Origin: Lunularia cruciata | Lineage: Eukaryota > Streptophyta > Marchantiopsida > Lunulariales > Lunulariaceae | Length of the DNA stretch: 64,000 nucleotides | Direction: 5' to 3' | NCBI GenBank assembly: GCA_948567375.1 | Contig: OX419755.1 | Coordinates: forward strand, 10,731,001-10,795,000 | Part shown: positions 50,101 to 63,030 of the stretch, piece by piece | Layout of the letters: each line of letters begins with the position of its first letter | How positions within the stretch are numbered: the first letter of the stretch is position 1 | Made by a program: the position numbers and the translations under genes | The notes under the pieces: generated by a model | Told to the model about the DNA's origin: nothing | Seen by the model: only the letters and a program-made list of their open reading frames with translations | Databases searched by the model: none

Positions 50101-53100
50101 GGAGATTTGTTGGAGGGCAAACAGGCACGATGGGAACAATGCAGAACTCATGCTGCTGATTGCATCCAAGAGCTTTCTGAATTTTTCTCCGGCTCGAAGG
50201 TTTGTTCTTGTGTTTTAAACAGCTTGCAGCTAACATTTATATTGACATGGAGTCAAAAGCCTCAGGGAAGGTATTTCTTCTTGCTGTAGATATATGTATA
50301 AGTTACGATTTCCTACTGTTTTGTTACCAATGTTTCGAATCGTTGTAAGTCTTCAGTTGTTCTTTTTCCCATTTATCAGTTTGGAGCCTTTGGACGTCCT
50401 TGGGACGTGTGTTCTTACGTGCTTTTTAATGGTTGTTTATCTCAGCCTGTGCAGATGGTAGGTCGCTAAGCTCTTCTAACAGACTTATTCTCCGAAAATT
50501 ATTAGTATCTGATTCTCCTGAATGTGCGAGTTGCAGATATTATCTAAGAAGGTGGCTGATGAAAATCTGCAACGGTGGTTCCAGCAAATCTCAGCTCAGG
50601 TTTCTCTTTTAACCGTTACACATCGAAGCTGGTTATGTTGCTTGCTTTCGTTTTCTTTGCGATAAAACAATTTCAGTTTTGAGTATCTGTAATGGGTACC
50701 ACCAAACTTTCAGCATCTGTTACCTCTGAAACTTCTATAATTCCTTCCCTTGCTGTTGTACAGATGTATACTAGTATGTGTAGAACTTATATGGTGCATG
50801 TTTCGTGGGGTTCTACTCAATGTTAGATCACTTCTCTGGACTATTCTGAAGCAATCAGTGCTGGTCGAAAAATACAACACATCATTGCTGCGTTGGAGGA
50901 GGTCGAACAATTTCATCAGGTTCAGTACTGCGATTCTTCTTCCAGAACATTCCCATATCCGGTTTCGCTCATCTCCACAGTACTATTTAGTGTTGCGGTC
51001 AAATGATGCCCTGCATGTTGACATGAAAAGTGTTTTATTTGGCAAGGTGTGCTCTTGATTGCTGCAAGTCTTACCTGAGTTTGCACGCGATGATTTACAG
51101 ATTGAAGCCAGTCTTCAGACGAAGCAGCACTTGTTTGAAACAAGAACCCAGCTCCACGAGATGGTTAGAACCCTCAATGTTCAGGAGACTACTCTTGCGA
51201 CTGTATCTGTGGTATGAAAAAATCCCTATGCTTGTTTGTATTGGATCCTCACAAACAGCATCATATAAGTTCTGTACTGCACCTCATAATATCAATTTAT
51301 CACTCTCTTTAGATGAGAATTTATTGCTTGTAAGCTCAGGTACGCCTCCTTATGAGCTCAGAGTACGCCTCCTTGCGCTATGACGTAGTTCTGTGCTTCT
51401 GATATTTCGATGAATTGCAGGTAAGCGATGCAGCATATGCTTGGGGTCTTATCGACACCTTCACCGAGCGGATACATGCACGCATACGTAGTGAACCTTT
51501 TACTGTTTTGAAACTTCAGTGCCTCTTTCTGAAACTACGTTCAATAATGGATATCCCTTTACTTCGAATATCCCAATGCAACAGGTATGTACAGGTTCTC
51601 TGTTCTTCTTTATGTCTCTCGTTTACATATCAAAGTACAGAAGTAATGCCATCGATTTTTCTCTTTTGGTGCTCCGCCGCTTGGTAAACTTTAGGGACTT
51701 GATTCTTTATAATTGAGTTATGACCTTTTCCGGTATACAGTTTGGATTTACTTTCCGTGTCAGAATACTACTCTTCAGAGCTTGTGGTATACGTTCGAGC
51801 AGTGCTGGAGATTATACCGGTTGGTGATCCGCAATCTTTAGTTCAGCTATCTTGGTGCTTTCATATTCTGGAAAAACATCTACAAAGAAGTGTAGTCAAG
51901 CTTGCTCGTAGAAGGAAGCTGTTTTTTTTTTCCCTCTCTAATTGCAAGGTCAGAGCTTTGTATATTGTGAGCTTGAATTGATTATAATCAAGTTGTGGAA
52001 CAGTGCAGAGAATGCTGATACAGTATATGTCTATCGTCTGGAAGCTTGAAAGCCCCAGATCACCAAATTGTTGTTTGTGAGGCATTAAGTCCTTATCTAT
52101 GATTCGATCCTGGGAAAGTTGATGTGCTCGGTGGTAATGTTACCACCGAGCGCATCAACATTCAGATATGCTCAGTGGTAAGGACAAAGACAAAAGACAC
52201 AGTCCTTGTTTTGACACTTCAGACTGTGGATACAGATCAGCATGTTTGCCATTCTAAATGACGTGATAGCTGCCCAAACTATGCGGTTGCGGGACTTGCC
52301 TGGGCGTCTTGAGAAAGAGCATCTTCGTGATTATGCTCAAGTACGTTCATAGCATAACATTTCTTCATTTGTCTGAGCATGCCCGTTGTAGTTCATTAAA
52401 CTTCAACGAAGTCATCGGACACAGTTCGACGACATTCGTCCACTAGGGGGTGCCTTACCTTGGCACTTACCCTCCTTGATTTATTCCTGACACGCATTTA
52501 CTCGTGGTAATTGTTGTGGCAGTTGGAAGAACGTTTTATTCTTGCCAAAGCTACACATCAAGTTGCAGTTTTTACTCAGGTTTGTCGAACCTAATCCTAA
52601 GTGTTCAATCATGTTCGTCTAAGAAGTCGTTACTTTTGTAAAGCTGAAGCTGGAAATAATGGGGGAGAGTTGCAGTTTGGTTTATTTATGGGTCAATTTT
52701 TAAGCGCAGTTCCTTCATAAAGTGAACTTAGTGTCTGAAAACAGTCCTTTCTACGTTGAGTGCGGAGTCGCTAGTGAATTGTAGACCCCTGCAAGCTGTC
52801 CAAGAAGAAGTATGACAAGCCATGTAAATTGTCGTTTGACGTTAAGAATAACGGAGTATTGGAATGATCATGCAGGGAATTCTTGCCATGAAGAAAACTT
52901 TTATTGGAGCGATAGAATTGGTTGGTCCCTTGATCTGATGCTTACCTCTCACTTTGTTGCTGTGTGTCCACAATAGGCTCACAATCTGTGAGCTTGATTC
53001 ATCTTCAGATACTGTATGTTTACTCGGAAGCTGTGGGATGGAGCCCGCCTTGAGAAATCAGTTGGTATCTAATCAGCAAAGTTTAGCCTGAAAATTAAAC

Positions 53101-56100
53101 TAATTCAACGAGCATCTGGACGAACTCGTGCAGGACCCAAGACAGCTGTTGGAAGATGGAATTCGTAAGCAGCTGGTGCAGCAGATAGCTACGGCCCTTC
53201 ATTCAACCCTCGTTTTCACAACTGGTCTGATACACCATCCTCTTTCTTTAATCTGCCATCCTTGCTCCACCTGCTTTGTGGAACAGCAAGGCTTCCCAGG
53301 CCAAGTGCTAGAGGCCACGTGAAGTATGTTCAAGCATCACACGTGGGTTTAATCTTGTATGTGATTGTTCTGGTCTTGACCATCAATTCATGTCTGATGA
53401 TTATAGGAAAAGGTGATGAAATGGAAGAAAAACTACAAGAGTTACTTTCAACACTCCGCTCACAGCGTTTATCAATGGAGTACTTTCAAGTAATATTCAC
53501 CATCCTATTCGGTATCTACTTACCTGATTGACAAGTCTATTGAGAACGCGTGATTTAAAACGGAATTACTTCTAAGACGAAATGGCTGCCCTCCAAGCAG
53601 GATTATGTTCATGTTCATGGCCTTCAACTATGGCAAGAAGAATTTACCCGAATTGTCGACTACAATGTGGAGCAGGTTGTACCCCAGTTCTCCAACATGG
53701 TGATGGTTGCGTATGCTGTTCTTGTGGTCCAGCAAGGTTTTGTGCGTGGAATACAAACATCTTGTAGTATGTATTGCAATGTTGTAGTAGAACTGTCGTA
53801 ACGTTGGGTCGTCCGTTTCATATCGAACTAGTTTACTTTCGGCACTCTATATCCAACAATGAAGGTCCCTGCAGCCTGCTTTGCATTAGCAGTACATTTG
53901 TTTAAACCAGATGTCAAGGCAATGTATAGAGCTCTGATGGTGAACGTCAACACAAGATATTTACATATGCTCCTTGACTGATTTGACCCCAGGAATGCAA
54001 CACCTTTCTGAAACGGAGGGTGAAAGACTGGGAGAGCGCTTATCAAAACACAGCCGTGCCAATCCCTCAGTTTGTGGAAACTGACAAGAATATGTCCAGG
54101 TCACCAAACTTTATGGGTAGGTTTTAAATGGAACCAACACTGCTCCCATCTATGGGTCGGGGAGTCCAAGTTGTATGGGTCCGAAAATCATGACCAAGTA
54201 GCAATGAAACTGGTGGTAATCTTCTCAACGGGAGTTGCTTTAACTTCCTTTGTCTTTTGCGTCTCAGGTCAGCTGGTGAAGAAGTTATTGAACTTGACCC
54301 ACCCAAGTCGATCGATGTACCTCGCACCTATGGGTGGCTGGTCTGTACTAGTTTCAATTATAACAACAAATATGAGGATTTATTTCTTTTGTGAAAAAGC
54401 TTACTTGAGATGATTATTATCTCCTGACATCTCTTCTGCGTTGCCATTCATTTTCAAAATGTCCGGTGAGTACGTGTTAGTGGTCGCTTATTGTAACTGT
54501 CCTTGTTCAGGTTTGATGCTGATGGTCACGAGCTTGTCGGCCTGCATACTCTTACATTATTCCAATCAAGGTGAGCGTACATTGGTACATGTGATGTATG
54601 CGACCTTTTGTATAACCGATTGCTAAACAGTAGCTCGGCTTACACTTTCTGTGGTGGGAGTATTGCTTTGTCCGCATGTGCATCCGGTTAAAAGTAATCA
54701 GAAGCTTGCAGGAGTGCTACTAATGAGCTGCAGTTTTGCTCCACTTGGCTTTGTTTTCTTGGATGAGACTCTATCGTATGTCAGCAGCAATTCCATATCT
54801 ACCTATATTATCATGAACTTGAACAGAATATCTTGCTGGATCCCCCGTTCATCGAATGGCTTCTGCTCCCATTTTTCAAATCTCTTGCTGCATACTGATT
54901 GCAGCATCCCGTCTACTGGCTCTAATACTTCCTCTGGACACTAGTCTGGGTCCAGCAGGTATGGCAGGTATTGATCGGCTTCTGAGCTTCAATGCCGCAA
55001 GTAGTCTCCAGTACGCATTGAAGACTATACGGGAACAGGTATGATAATGATAATAACATATTACGAAAGAAGTCAAACTCATCTGCATCAGATTCTTTCT
55101 TCTTCAAGTAAAATTTTTCTCAGGTTAGTGGAGAATTTAATGCAGGTAGATGAAGCGCTTGTTGGCAAATTGCGACACCTTGAAAGTGCACTAGCCCCGC
55201 CTTCGGCTATTCCCGATGCAGGTGTATCAGTCTACAACGAGGTATCTTCTTTGTAAAACATGTTACTAGGGTAGAGTAAAGTCGTTTGATTGAAGAGGAT
55301 AAGAGCTCCGTCCCATATAAGCGAGTTCAGGAAGTCGTCCCACTGATATGAGTTCAGGCTTGCTGAAGTTTCTTGAGTTTGAGTACGCATGTCTATAAGT
55401 TGTAGATTCAAACTGCCCAATTTTACTCCCATTTAGCTTTTCTGAGATGTTCTTCTCTGTTTAAGTTGGTTGCAAGAATTGGGAGCAATCAAGTGTGGTC
55501 ATCGTGGGTGGAGAAGCTTGCAGAAATAGGACAGCTCCAGATGCTTCGAAGCCTCATTGCATCACATTTACGAGCTGCGTCAAAGGTTTGCAATTATTGT
55601 CCTTTAAGCAGCTGCTTAGCAGAGCGTGGCTCAGGGTTACATCTCATTTCAGTGATTAGGCGAGGTTTTAAGTGCACTGAATAGTCCTCGGATCTGGGCA
55701 GCCTTTTGACCCCACATGCCTTGAAGAAAATGAATCCTGGATGATATATGTGGACCAAGTATAATGAACACCAGTGCTTCACTCAAACGTCATAACGGTC
55801 TTTGCCTCAACTTATGGAGGTTGATCTGTTTGCGACTCTATCTAGTCACTGGCTCTGCTCCGCCCCTCATAATTGCCAGTGGATACAGGTTGATGCAGGT
55901 CTTGTATCGCTTGGGTTGGAGGGCCTAAATGCTGCTGTTCTTGCTGATATTACCAACGGCGGGAAGGTATATGAATAATTTGCTAGTACATTTCAGAGCT
56001 AGTACTCAGGATAAGAAAATTGAAATTTATTCTTCGCATAAAATCCAGAGCAAGGCAGTTCAGAATCTATATTGTTTTCCATATTCAAAGTTATCACTCT

Positions 56101-57553
56101 TTACTTAAAGGTGATCCGAGTAAGCATCAATTTTTGGAGATGAAGCTGCTCTGATAAGATCTCCATATTACAGACTAGTGATAGCGCACAACAATTGGAC
56201 TCACTTCATGGGAAAAGCAAAAATCTGCTGGTAGAGCTCAGGAAGCAACTCCAAATGTGTGGACTTTATTCACCAAATTGTGCAATCTACATCACGGCTT
56301 CTCCTCCAGACTACCTCTCATTGCTGCTCTTTATAATCACACTTTCGCGGGTACTAGACAACACCTTTGCATTTCTTTACTTTTTAGTCCAACTTTTGCT
56401 TCCGATAGTCTGGAAGATCCTAGGAAATAACTTATGACACTCAAATCGCATTTCTGCTCTCCAGTGGAGATGGTAAGCACTTTGTTGTTGGATATCACGG
56501 CTACTAGATACATTTGGAAAACTCATGTGTTCCTGGTTTCACTTCGCAGTTACCAAAATATGTCCTCGACGGTCACCTGGGCACTTTGACCAGTAAGGCG
56601 AAGAAAGCTGCAGTGGACTGCTGTCCTTTGGTATGACTCGGAGCTCAGCTTTGGCTTGTCAATATACTGACATCTCATATTAATGTAGACCTTGTTGTAA
56701 GAGAAGCAGTTTGATCATCTCTTGGTGGACCCATTTATCCTTGATACATGCGTCTACATTCTCAAAGGATTAAGAATCTAACTCACCCATGCTCTTAACA
56801 AGGCCCCAAGTTTCTCATCCTGCATCACTACAATATAGTTTTACACTGAACTGATAGGTGGGGTAGTTGCTGGTTGGGATTCGTAGAGAGCCGGTACACT
56901 TTTTGTTGTCAATCATTGTGGTCTGGTTCGATGTGCAACAGGTGGTGGGCTTTGGGACGCTCCTTCAGCAATTTCATCCGTCACATATTACTTCATATGT
57001 ACAGGCGAGACAAACTTTGCATTCAGCCGCTGTTTGCCTGTAGATGATAGGTAAATGTTGAACATCTGGATTGTGTATCACTAACTGTGGAGTGAGGGGC
57101 ACCGAGCTTTCCTTATTTATTGTATCTTTTGTTGGTATGATGCAGTATTTGGGTCAGTATATTCAAACCCATGTGGAGCATTGCTCGCTGGCTTCAAGCT
57201 CAGAAAACAAGGCAGTTCAGTTACCCTTTGAGGTCTTGTTTTAAACACTCGTCAATCTTTTGCGTTCATTACAGTGGCGTTCTACCCCTAGGCTGTCCTA
57301 GATCATATTCAAATATACTTCTGAAGATCTATAGCACTCCCAGATGCAGTATTCAACTCTAGCAAACTACAACGCTGATGTCATATGTGTTTGCCACACG
57401 CTCTTACTCACACATCCTGTACCCGTTTCTCTTTGGATTCAGGTACCCATCGCTGCAGCATGGCTGCTGTCTATGTTCAAATATGTGAATATTCCTCAAA
57501 ACCTACTGGACCTATGTCTGCCGGCTCCTATCCTAGATGGTATAGAGACGTGA
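47153..57553 (+). CDS. WASHC5: Strumpellin, WASH complex subunit 5, 1181 aa
   Basis: Twenty-nine exons splice to one uninterrupted frame: 47153-47322, 47477-47651, 48210-48911, 49276-49419, 49678-49776, 50074-50199, 50537-50599, 50827-50919, 51101-51211, 51421-51584, 51741-51819, 52236-52340, 52523-52579, 52876-52920, 53134-53224, 53407-53489, 53601-53675, 53993-54116, 54268-54340, 54511-54570, 54945-55038, 55146-55241, 55466-55585, 55889-55966, 56174-56350, 56550-56630, 56942-57004, 57146-57232, 57443-57553. Strumpellin resemblance runs end to end (human protein 1159 aa), for example LLRIVSRAQALIAELLRLSD, PEHRSTALSAQA, LRSCNVTLRWLLLH, DPRQLLEDGIRKQLV, GLQLWQEEFTRIVDYNVEQ and AGMAGIDRLLSFN. 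In animals and amoebae it belongs to the complex that activates Arp2/3 on endosomes through WASH. All introns are GT-AG except the one after 57004, which appears to be GC-AG. The start ATG is the first that gives the conserved N-terminus. The absence of stops suggests a working gene. Confidence 0.95.
52118..52159. repeat. 20-bp hairpin in strumpellin intron 11
   Basis: GTTGATGTGCTCGGTGGTAA (52118-52137), loop TG, then its complement at 52140-52159 with a single mismatch (a G-U pair if transcribed). Confidence 0.92.
54836..54871. repeat. Short intronic element, second copy
   Basis: The counterpart of 42576-42613: same strand, differing at about three positions across some 36 bp. It lies in the strumpellin intron between exons ending 54570 and starting 54945. 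Confidence 0.7.
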
Positions 57554-58809
57554 GAGGCTCAATCACTTAATTACTTATTAGAATGATTGTTCAATATTGT
57601 ACATTACTGAGTGTTTAAATGACACAAGTCGAGGATGTGCTTTGGCTACTAAGAAAAGACCAGAAGAGGCCCAAACCCTGTCCAACTTATGGGGTTCAAT
57701 ATGTCCATTACCATAGATATCACCAGGAAGTGGATCCATACAAGTCGCCTCAACGGAATGTGGAGACTGACCAGGTGTTGTTTCTCAATGGAGTTCACCT
57801 TACTAATACTAGTCACCTTGAATATGTTCTGGCTCATCGTTTCATCACATATACAACACCTCTAATTGGCCTATGTTGGTGTTATCTGATGATTGGCGTG
57901 TCCTGACATAGAGCATGCATACGGCTCTTGGGGCTTAGGACGTTTTTATTGTATTATACTAGGGATATCAATACTGTTAATATCAGGAAATTAATTTATA
58001 ATTAAATTTATCGATCTTACAGGTAATACTTGCTCTAACTTAACAATATAAATCAAATTAAATACATACTGTGCAGGTTGTGCGGTTAAGAATGGACATG
58101 GTTGTCTTAATAATACTAATTCTTGTTTGAAGATATGAAGTAATAAGATACTCTGTTCACCAGTATATGTCTTCAACAGTTATGATGAATTTACTATTTA
58201 TACGTGAAGTACATAATTTCAGATCTTGTCCGACCCATAGAATTTACCTCTCATACCGTCATTCACCAAGTTATGTTCCACCAATCCTAGATTGGTACAG
58301 AACCTTGTTCGTTAGAATGGTTCTATGTTCATTTACTCCATACGAAACAACTCTCAAAACAGAATCCTTCCTTTCGGTTGTGTGTAACTCAACTAATTCA
58401 AGTTATATTAGTCATAAGTCAGAATCAGTGAATTTTCGCGTCGTGAATTGCGTTGTAGTATGCCCCAGTTGGTTCTGGGAGGAATGCATGTAAGTAGGGG
58501 ATTGATTGATTGAACAACCGATAATCCCAGAATTGAGATTATATAGGTACATGGGCAAGCTCGAGAGGATAAGGAGTTATGCTTGGGTGATTGACTTAAT
58601 TGACTTAAAGTAACTCATGTATTTAGTCTAACTCATGCACATTAGCTAGTTATAGAAGTCTAACTCGTGAACAGAACCTATGAATAAAAATCTATGAACA
58701 ATGAATTATCGTATAAACACAAAATGTTATATTATAATGATGTTTATCTATTATTCACATTTAATGGATATTTTGTAATTGTCTATTATTTATAATTTCT
58801 AATGTAAGA
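57554..58809. other. Strumpellin 3' flank and probable copia LTR region
   Basis: No host gene seen. Downstream of the copia RNase H in its reading direction (- strand), the AT-rich sequence with CTATATAATCTCAATTC (about 58529-58545) looks like a decayed LTR, but the ends could not be fixed. Confidence 0.35.
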
Positions 58810-59130
58810 CAAAATTTTACATGTAATTCTCTAGTCAAATCCTTAGTAAAAATGTGTGCAATATTATCTCTGGTGTTCACACGGAAACATAGATCTCGTT
58901 GTCTTTTATCTTTTCTTTGACAAAGAGGAATCTAATGTCTATATGCTTTGTTCTGTCATGTTGCTTTGTTGGAGTAACAAGATTAACTCTGCCATTGCTA
59001 TTGCAATATACTTTCATTGTTTCTCTAGGAAAACCCAGGTCACTTAACAAGAGCTTAAGCCATATTGCTTCAGTTGCTGCGTTTGACAAGGCCATGTATT
59101 CAGCTTCAGTGCTAGGTCCAAGCAATTCAT
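58810..59130 (-). pseudogene. Ty1/copia RNase H remnant
   Basis: The - strand shows the end of a copia polyprotein: PSTEAEYMALSNAATEAIWL, SDLGFP, then RTKHIDIRFLFVKEKI and, after a frameshift, NTRDNIAHIFTKDL. This matches the C-terminal RNase H of Ty1/copia elements. It is cut off on its 5' side near 59130, and nothing upstream in the copia order is present. Confidence 0.9.
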
Positions 59131-59510
59131 TCCAGCCAATCTTCTCTCCCTCGTCATATCACAGACAACCAACTCTCTCAACCTCCTCTCTTCTATGCCC
59201 TGTCACAATCAATTCAAAATTCATTCTCAAAATTTTTCTGTTCTTCTCTGTCCTAGCAAAGCCAAGCATTTCTTTCTTCTTTCAGTCCAGACTTTCCCCT
59301 CAAGGGTTCCCCTGCTTGGACCTCACTCTCTCATATCTCTCACCTTTGAAGTTCTTTGCTCATATTTCTTCAGCCTTTGATATCTCTTTCGCCTATCTCA
59401 GAACCACACAAACATTCTTCTCTCCCTTTGCTTCTGCACATTTACTTGTCTTCCCTCCAATATTTCTCTCCTTTGCAGCCACTCTCTAACCCTTTGCTGT
59501 CCTGTCATCA
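59131..59510. other. Pyrimidine-rich spacer before tandem array
   Basis: A TC-rich stretch without a gene. An open frame crosses it on the + strand, but its composition (Ser, Phe, Pro, Leu) reflects the base bias. Confidence 0.4.
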
Positions 59511-60880
59511 GCCAGAGATCTCCTCTGTCCACTTGAAGCATTCTCACAAAACCCTTATGGCCTGTCAATTGCCAAAGACCTCCTGAAACCTTCCTAAAAC
59601 CCTCTTGACCACTCTAAGTTTTCTCCAAACCCCTCACTGTCTTGTCATCAACCAAAGACTCCTTTGAAGCTTTCTCTCCACACTCTTGGTCACTTGAAGC
59701 ATTCTCCAAACCCTTACTGGCCTATTATTAGTCAAAGGCTCCTTTGAAGCAATCTCTTAAACCTTTGCTGGCCTGTCATTAACAAAGGCTTCATGAAACA
59801 TTTCTTAAACACTCTTGATCACTCAAAGCGTTCTCCAAACCCTTCACTGTCTTGTCATCAGCCAAAGATCTCCTCTGTCCACTTGAGCATTCTCAAAAAA
59901 CCCTTATGGCATGTCAATTGCTAAAGACCTCCCAAAACATTCCTAAAACACTCCTGATTACTGGAAGCTTTCCCCAAACTCTTCACTGTCCTATCATCAG
60001 CCAAAGATCTACTCTATCCAATCTAAGCATTCTCACAAAACACTTGTGGTCTATCAATTACCAAAGACCTCTTGAAACATTCCTGAAACCCTCTTGATCA
60101 CTCGAAGCTTTCTCCAAACCCTTCACTATCTTGTCATCAGCCAAAGATCTCCTCTGTCTAATGGATGCATTCTCACAAAACCCTTATGGCTTGTGAATTG
60201 CCAAAGACCTCTCAAAACCTTCCTAAAACCCTCCTGATCACTCCAAGCTTTCTCCAAACCCTTTAGTGTCCTAAAATCAGCCAAAGATCTCCTCTGTCCA
60301 CTCAAAGCATTCTCACAAAACCCTTATGGCCTATCAATTGCCAAAGACCCGTTGAAACCCTCCTAAAACCCTCCTGATCACTCCAAGCTTTCTCCAAACC
60401 CTTCACTGTCCTGACATCAGCCAAAGATCTCCTCTGTCCACTCAAAGCATTCTCACAAAACCCTTATGGCCTTTCAATTGCCAAAGACCTCCTGAAACCT
60501 TCCTGAAACCCTCTTGATCACTTGAAGCTTTCTCCAAACCCTTCATTGTACTATCATCAGCCAAAGATCTTCTCTGTCCACTTGAAGTTTTCTCACAAAA
60601 CACTTATGGCTTGTCAATTCCCAAAGAATCCTTCATGTTCACTCAAAGCCTCTCTCTAAACCCTTAAGTGTCCATTCTCTGCCAAAGACTCCTCTCTGAT
60701 CTCTCGAAGCATTCTTGAAAGCCCTTCTGCCTTGTCAATTGGCAAAGAGTCCCTCTTGTTCATTCAAAGCCTCTCCTTAAACCCTTAAGTGTACATTCTA
60801 TGCCAAAGACTCCTCTCTGATCTCCCAAAGCATTCTTCAAAGCCCTTCTGCCTAGTCAATTGGCAAAGACCTCCCAAAAC
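59511..60880. repeat. 140-bp tandem repeat array, composite 60 + 80 bp unit
   Basis: GCCAAAGATC-type starts occur at 59861, 60000, 60140, 60280, 60420 and 60560, spaced 139-140 bp, with a more diverged start at 59511. Each unit has a second GCCAAAGACC start about 60 bp in, so the unit is a dimer of a short and a long half. From about 60640 the spacing changes to about 121 bp (60681, 60802). The period is not a multiple of three and the array is not coding. Confidence 0.92.
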
Positions 60881-60958
60881 ACAATGACATAAAAAAACAC
60901 CCAATTTCTTGCAACAAGAAGAAGAGAAAAAAAAACTCTCACACCAAATGGCATGAAG

Positions 60959-63030
60959 AGTACAAGTGGACTATTTTCTTGGTGATACCGGCTTGTCATT
61001 ACACCTGGAGAAATGCTTCTTTGCAATGAAAGAAGGAATTCTTTTGAGGCATTGGATCTCAAGCCGAGGTATTGAAGTCAAGAAGGTGAAAGTTATCTCA
61101 GCTTTGGAATCCCCTAAAAACATCCAGGAGTTGAGGGCCTTCTTGGGACATGTTGGATACTATAGACGCTTTGTATCAACCTACATGGTGCTTGCTGCAC
61201 CCCTAACAAAGCTTTTGAAGAAGTCCAAAGACTATTTGTGGGAAGCAAAACAAGAAAAAGCTTTCCAAGTGTTGAAGAAGAAACTAGTTGAAGTGCCAAT
61301 TATGAAGGACCCAAATTGGGATGCCCTTTCATGTGTATGTGGACACTTTGTCCATGGAAAATGGAGTTGTCTTAAGTCAAAAGGACAAGAAAAAGAAAGA
61401 TTACCCAATTTACTATGCCATCCAACAACTTTTAGTTAAAAAAACTATTCAACAACTAAAAGAGAAGCACTTGGAATGGTGTACGCTTACAAGAAGTTTT
61501 GCCACTATTTGTTGGGATACAAGTTTGTCTTCTATGTAGACCATTATGCTCTGCAATACTTGGTCAAGAAGGCAAATTTGTCTAGGTAAATTGCAAGATG
61601 GATCTTATCGTTACAAGAATTCACATACACTATAAAAGTAAGTAAGTGCACTTTGCATTAAAAGTTGGACTTCCTACCTAGGTTGGAAACTCAAGGCCAA
61701 GACTTGGAAGTCAATGATCAATTTCCTGATGAAGAGCTATATCATTTAATAGCAATGCAAAGTACAAGGTATGGGGCATAATATCATTATTTGCATACTT
61801 GCCATTGTCTTGAGTGATTGGACCTAGAGCAAAGTGCAGTTTTCCTCTGCAATATAGGACTGTACCAACTAAAACACAACATTTTATTTAAAATGGGCAA
61901 AGACAAAGTACTTTGGAGATGCTTGGAGGCATACAAAGTCAGAGGAGTAATTAAGTCCTTACACTTGCAAGCATCATAAGGACACTATGCCCTAAAGAAC
62001 ACTATAAAGAAGATTCTTTCATTAGGGTATTGGTGGCATACAATGTATAAGGACACTCACACCCATATACAAAGTTGTGATGCTTATCAAAGAACAAGAA
62101 AGCCAACGGCTACTTCTCAGTGGCCTTTGAGACCAATTTTTCCATTGGCCCCATTTGAGAGATGGTGAATTGATTTTGTGGGTCCAATTCAACCAATGAT
62201 CCAATTCACAAGGAAGAGATACATCTTGGTATGCACTGATTATGCTACCAAGATGGTTGAAGTTGAGGCAACTTGGAGAGATGATGCGGAAACAATTGCA
62301 GAATTTTTCTTTCAAAATATCATTTCACATTATGGATGTCCTTTGGAATTGGTTAGTGATTGGGGGACCCATTTTTTGAACTCCATGGTGGAAATGTTAA
62401 CCAAGTATTTTCCAAATTAAACATCGGAAGACCACTCCTTATAATCCAAAAGAGAATGGACTAATAGAGAAAGCAAACGGACTGTTGTGCAAAATTTTGA
62501 ATAAGATGACAGTCAATTATGCCTATGATTGAGACACAAAGTTACCTACAGCTTTGTGGGCATATAGAATGACTGAAAAGATCACCACCAAAGAAACACC
62601 TTACTTCTTGACATATGGCTTGCATCCCATACTACCAATTGAATTTGAAGTACCAACATATCAAATTCTTTGTGAGGAACAATTGTTGGAAGAAGAAAGC
62701 TAGGATCTTCAAATCCATCAACTGATGTGGTTAGAAGAGAAACAAAACAATGCAATGAAAACCACAAAGGTAGTACAAGACCAGCAGAAACTCATGCATG
62801 ACCAGCAAATCAAGCTTATTCCTATTTAGGAAGGCAATTTGGTGTTGTTATATGACAATCACCATATATTTTATTTTTAGGCAAGCTGCATCTAAGGTGA
62901 ATGGGGCTATACCGTGCAATGCACATTTATGAGAATGGCTCTATTCAACTTGCAGACTTGGAGTGCAATCCTTTTGCCACTCAAGTGAACAGGTGGAGAG
63001 TTAGAAAATATTGGACCATCGACTTGGACT
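60959..63030 (+). pseudogene. Decayed Ty3/gypsy pol, reverse transcriptase end to integrase
   Basis: Starts abruptly within reverse transcriptase (GLSLHLEKCFFAMKEG) and continues with ELRAFLGHVGYYRRFV, the RNase H region (PFHVYVDTLSMENGVVLS and YVDHYALQYLVKKA), and the integrase zinc region (SCDAYQRTRKP, about 62075). The integrase core follows (DFVGPIQP, CTDYATKMVEVEA, HYGCPLELVSDWGTHF), then a C-terminal piece (LEKANG-like LIEKANGLL and NRWRVRKYW). The frame is broken at several sites. Gag, protease and most of the reverse transcriptase are missing; the tandem array lies where they should be. Confidence 0.85.

Noticed and set aside
53225-53406. Extra strumpellin exon suggested by a short open stretch near 53288-53320
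   Set aside because: Its phase cannot join both neighbours. Direct joining of 53224 to 53407 keeps the frame and matches the family length.
59356-60097. Open frames through the tandem array
   Set aside because: The repeat period of 140 is not a multiple of three, so the frames do not repeat as protein; they are products of base composition.
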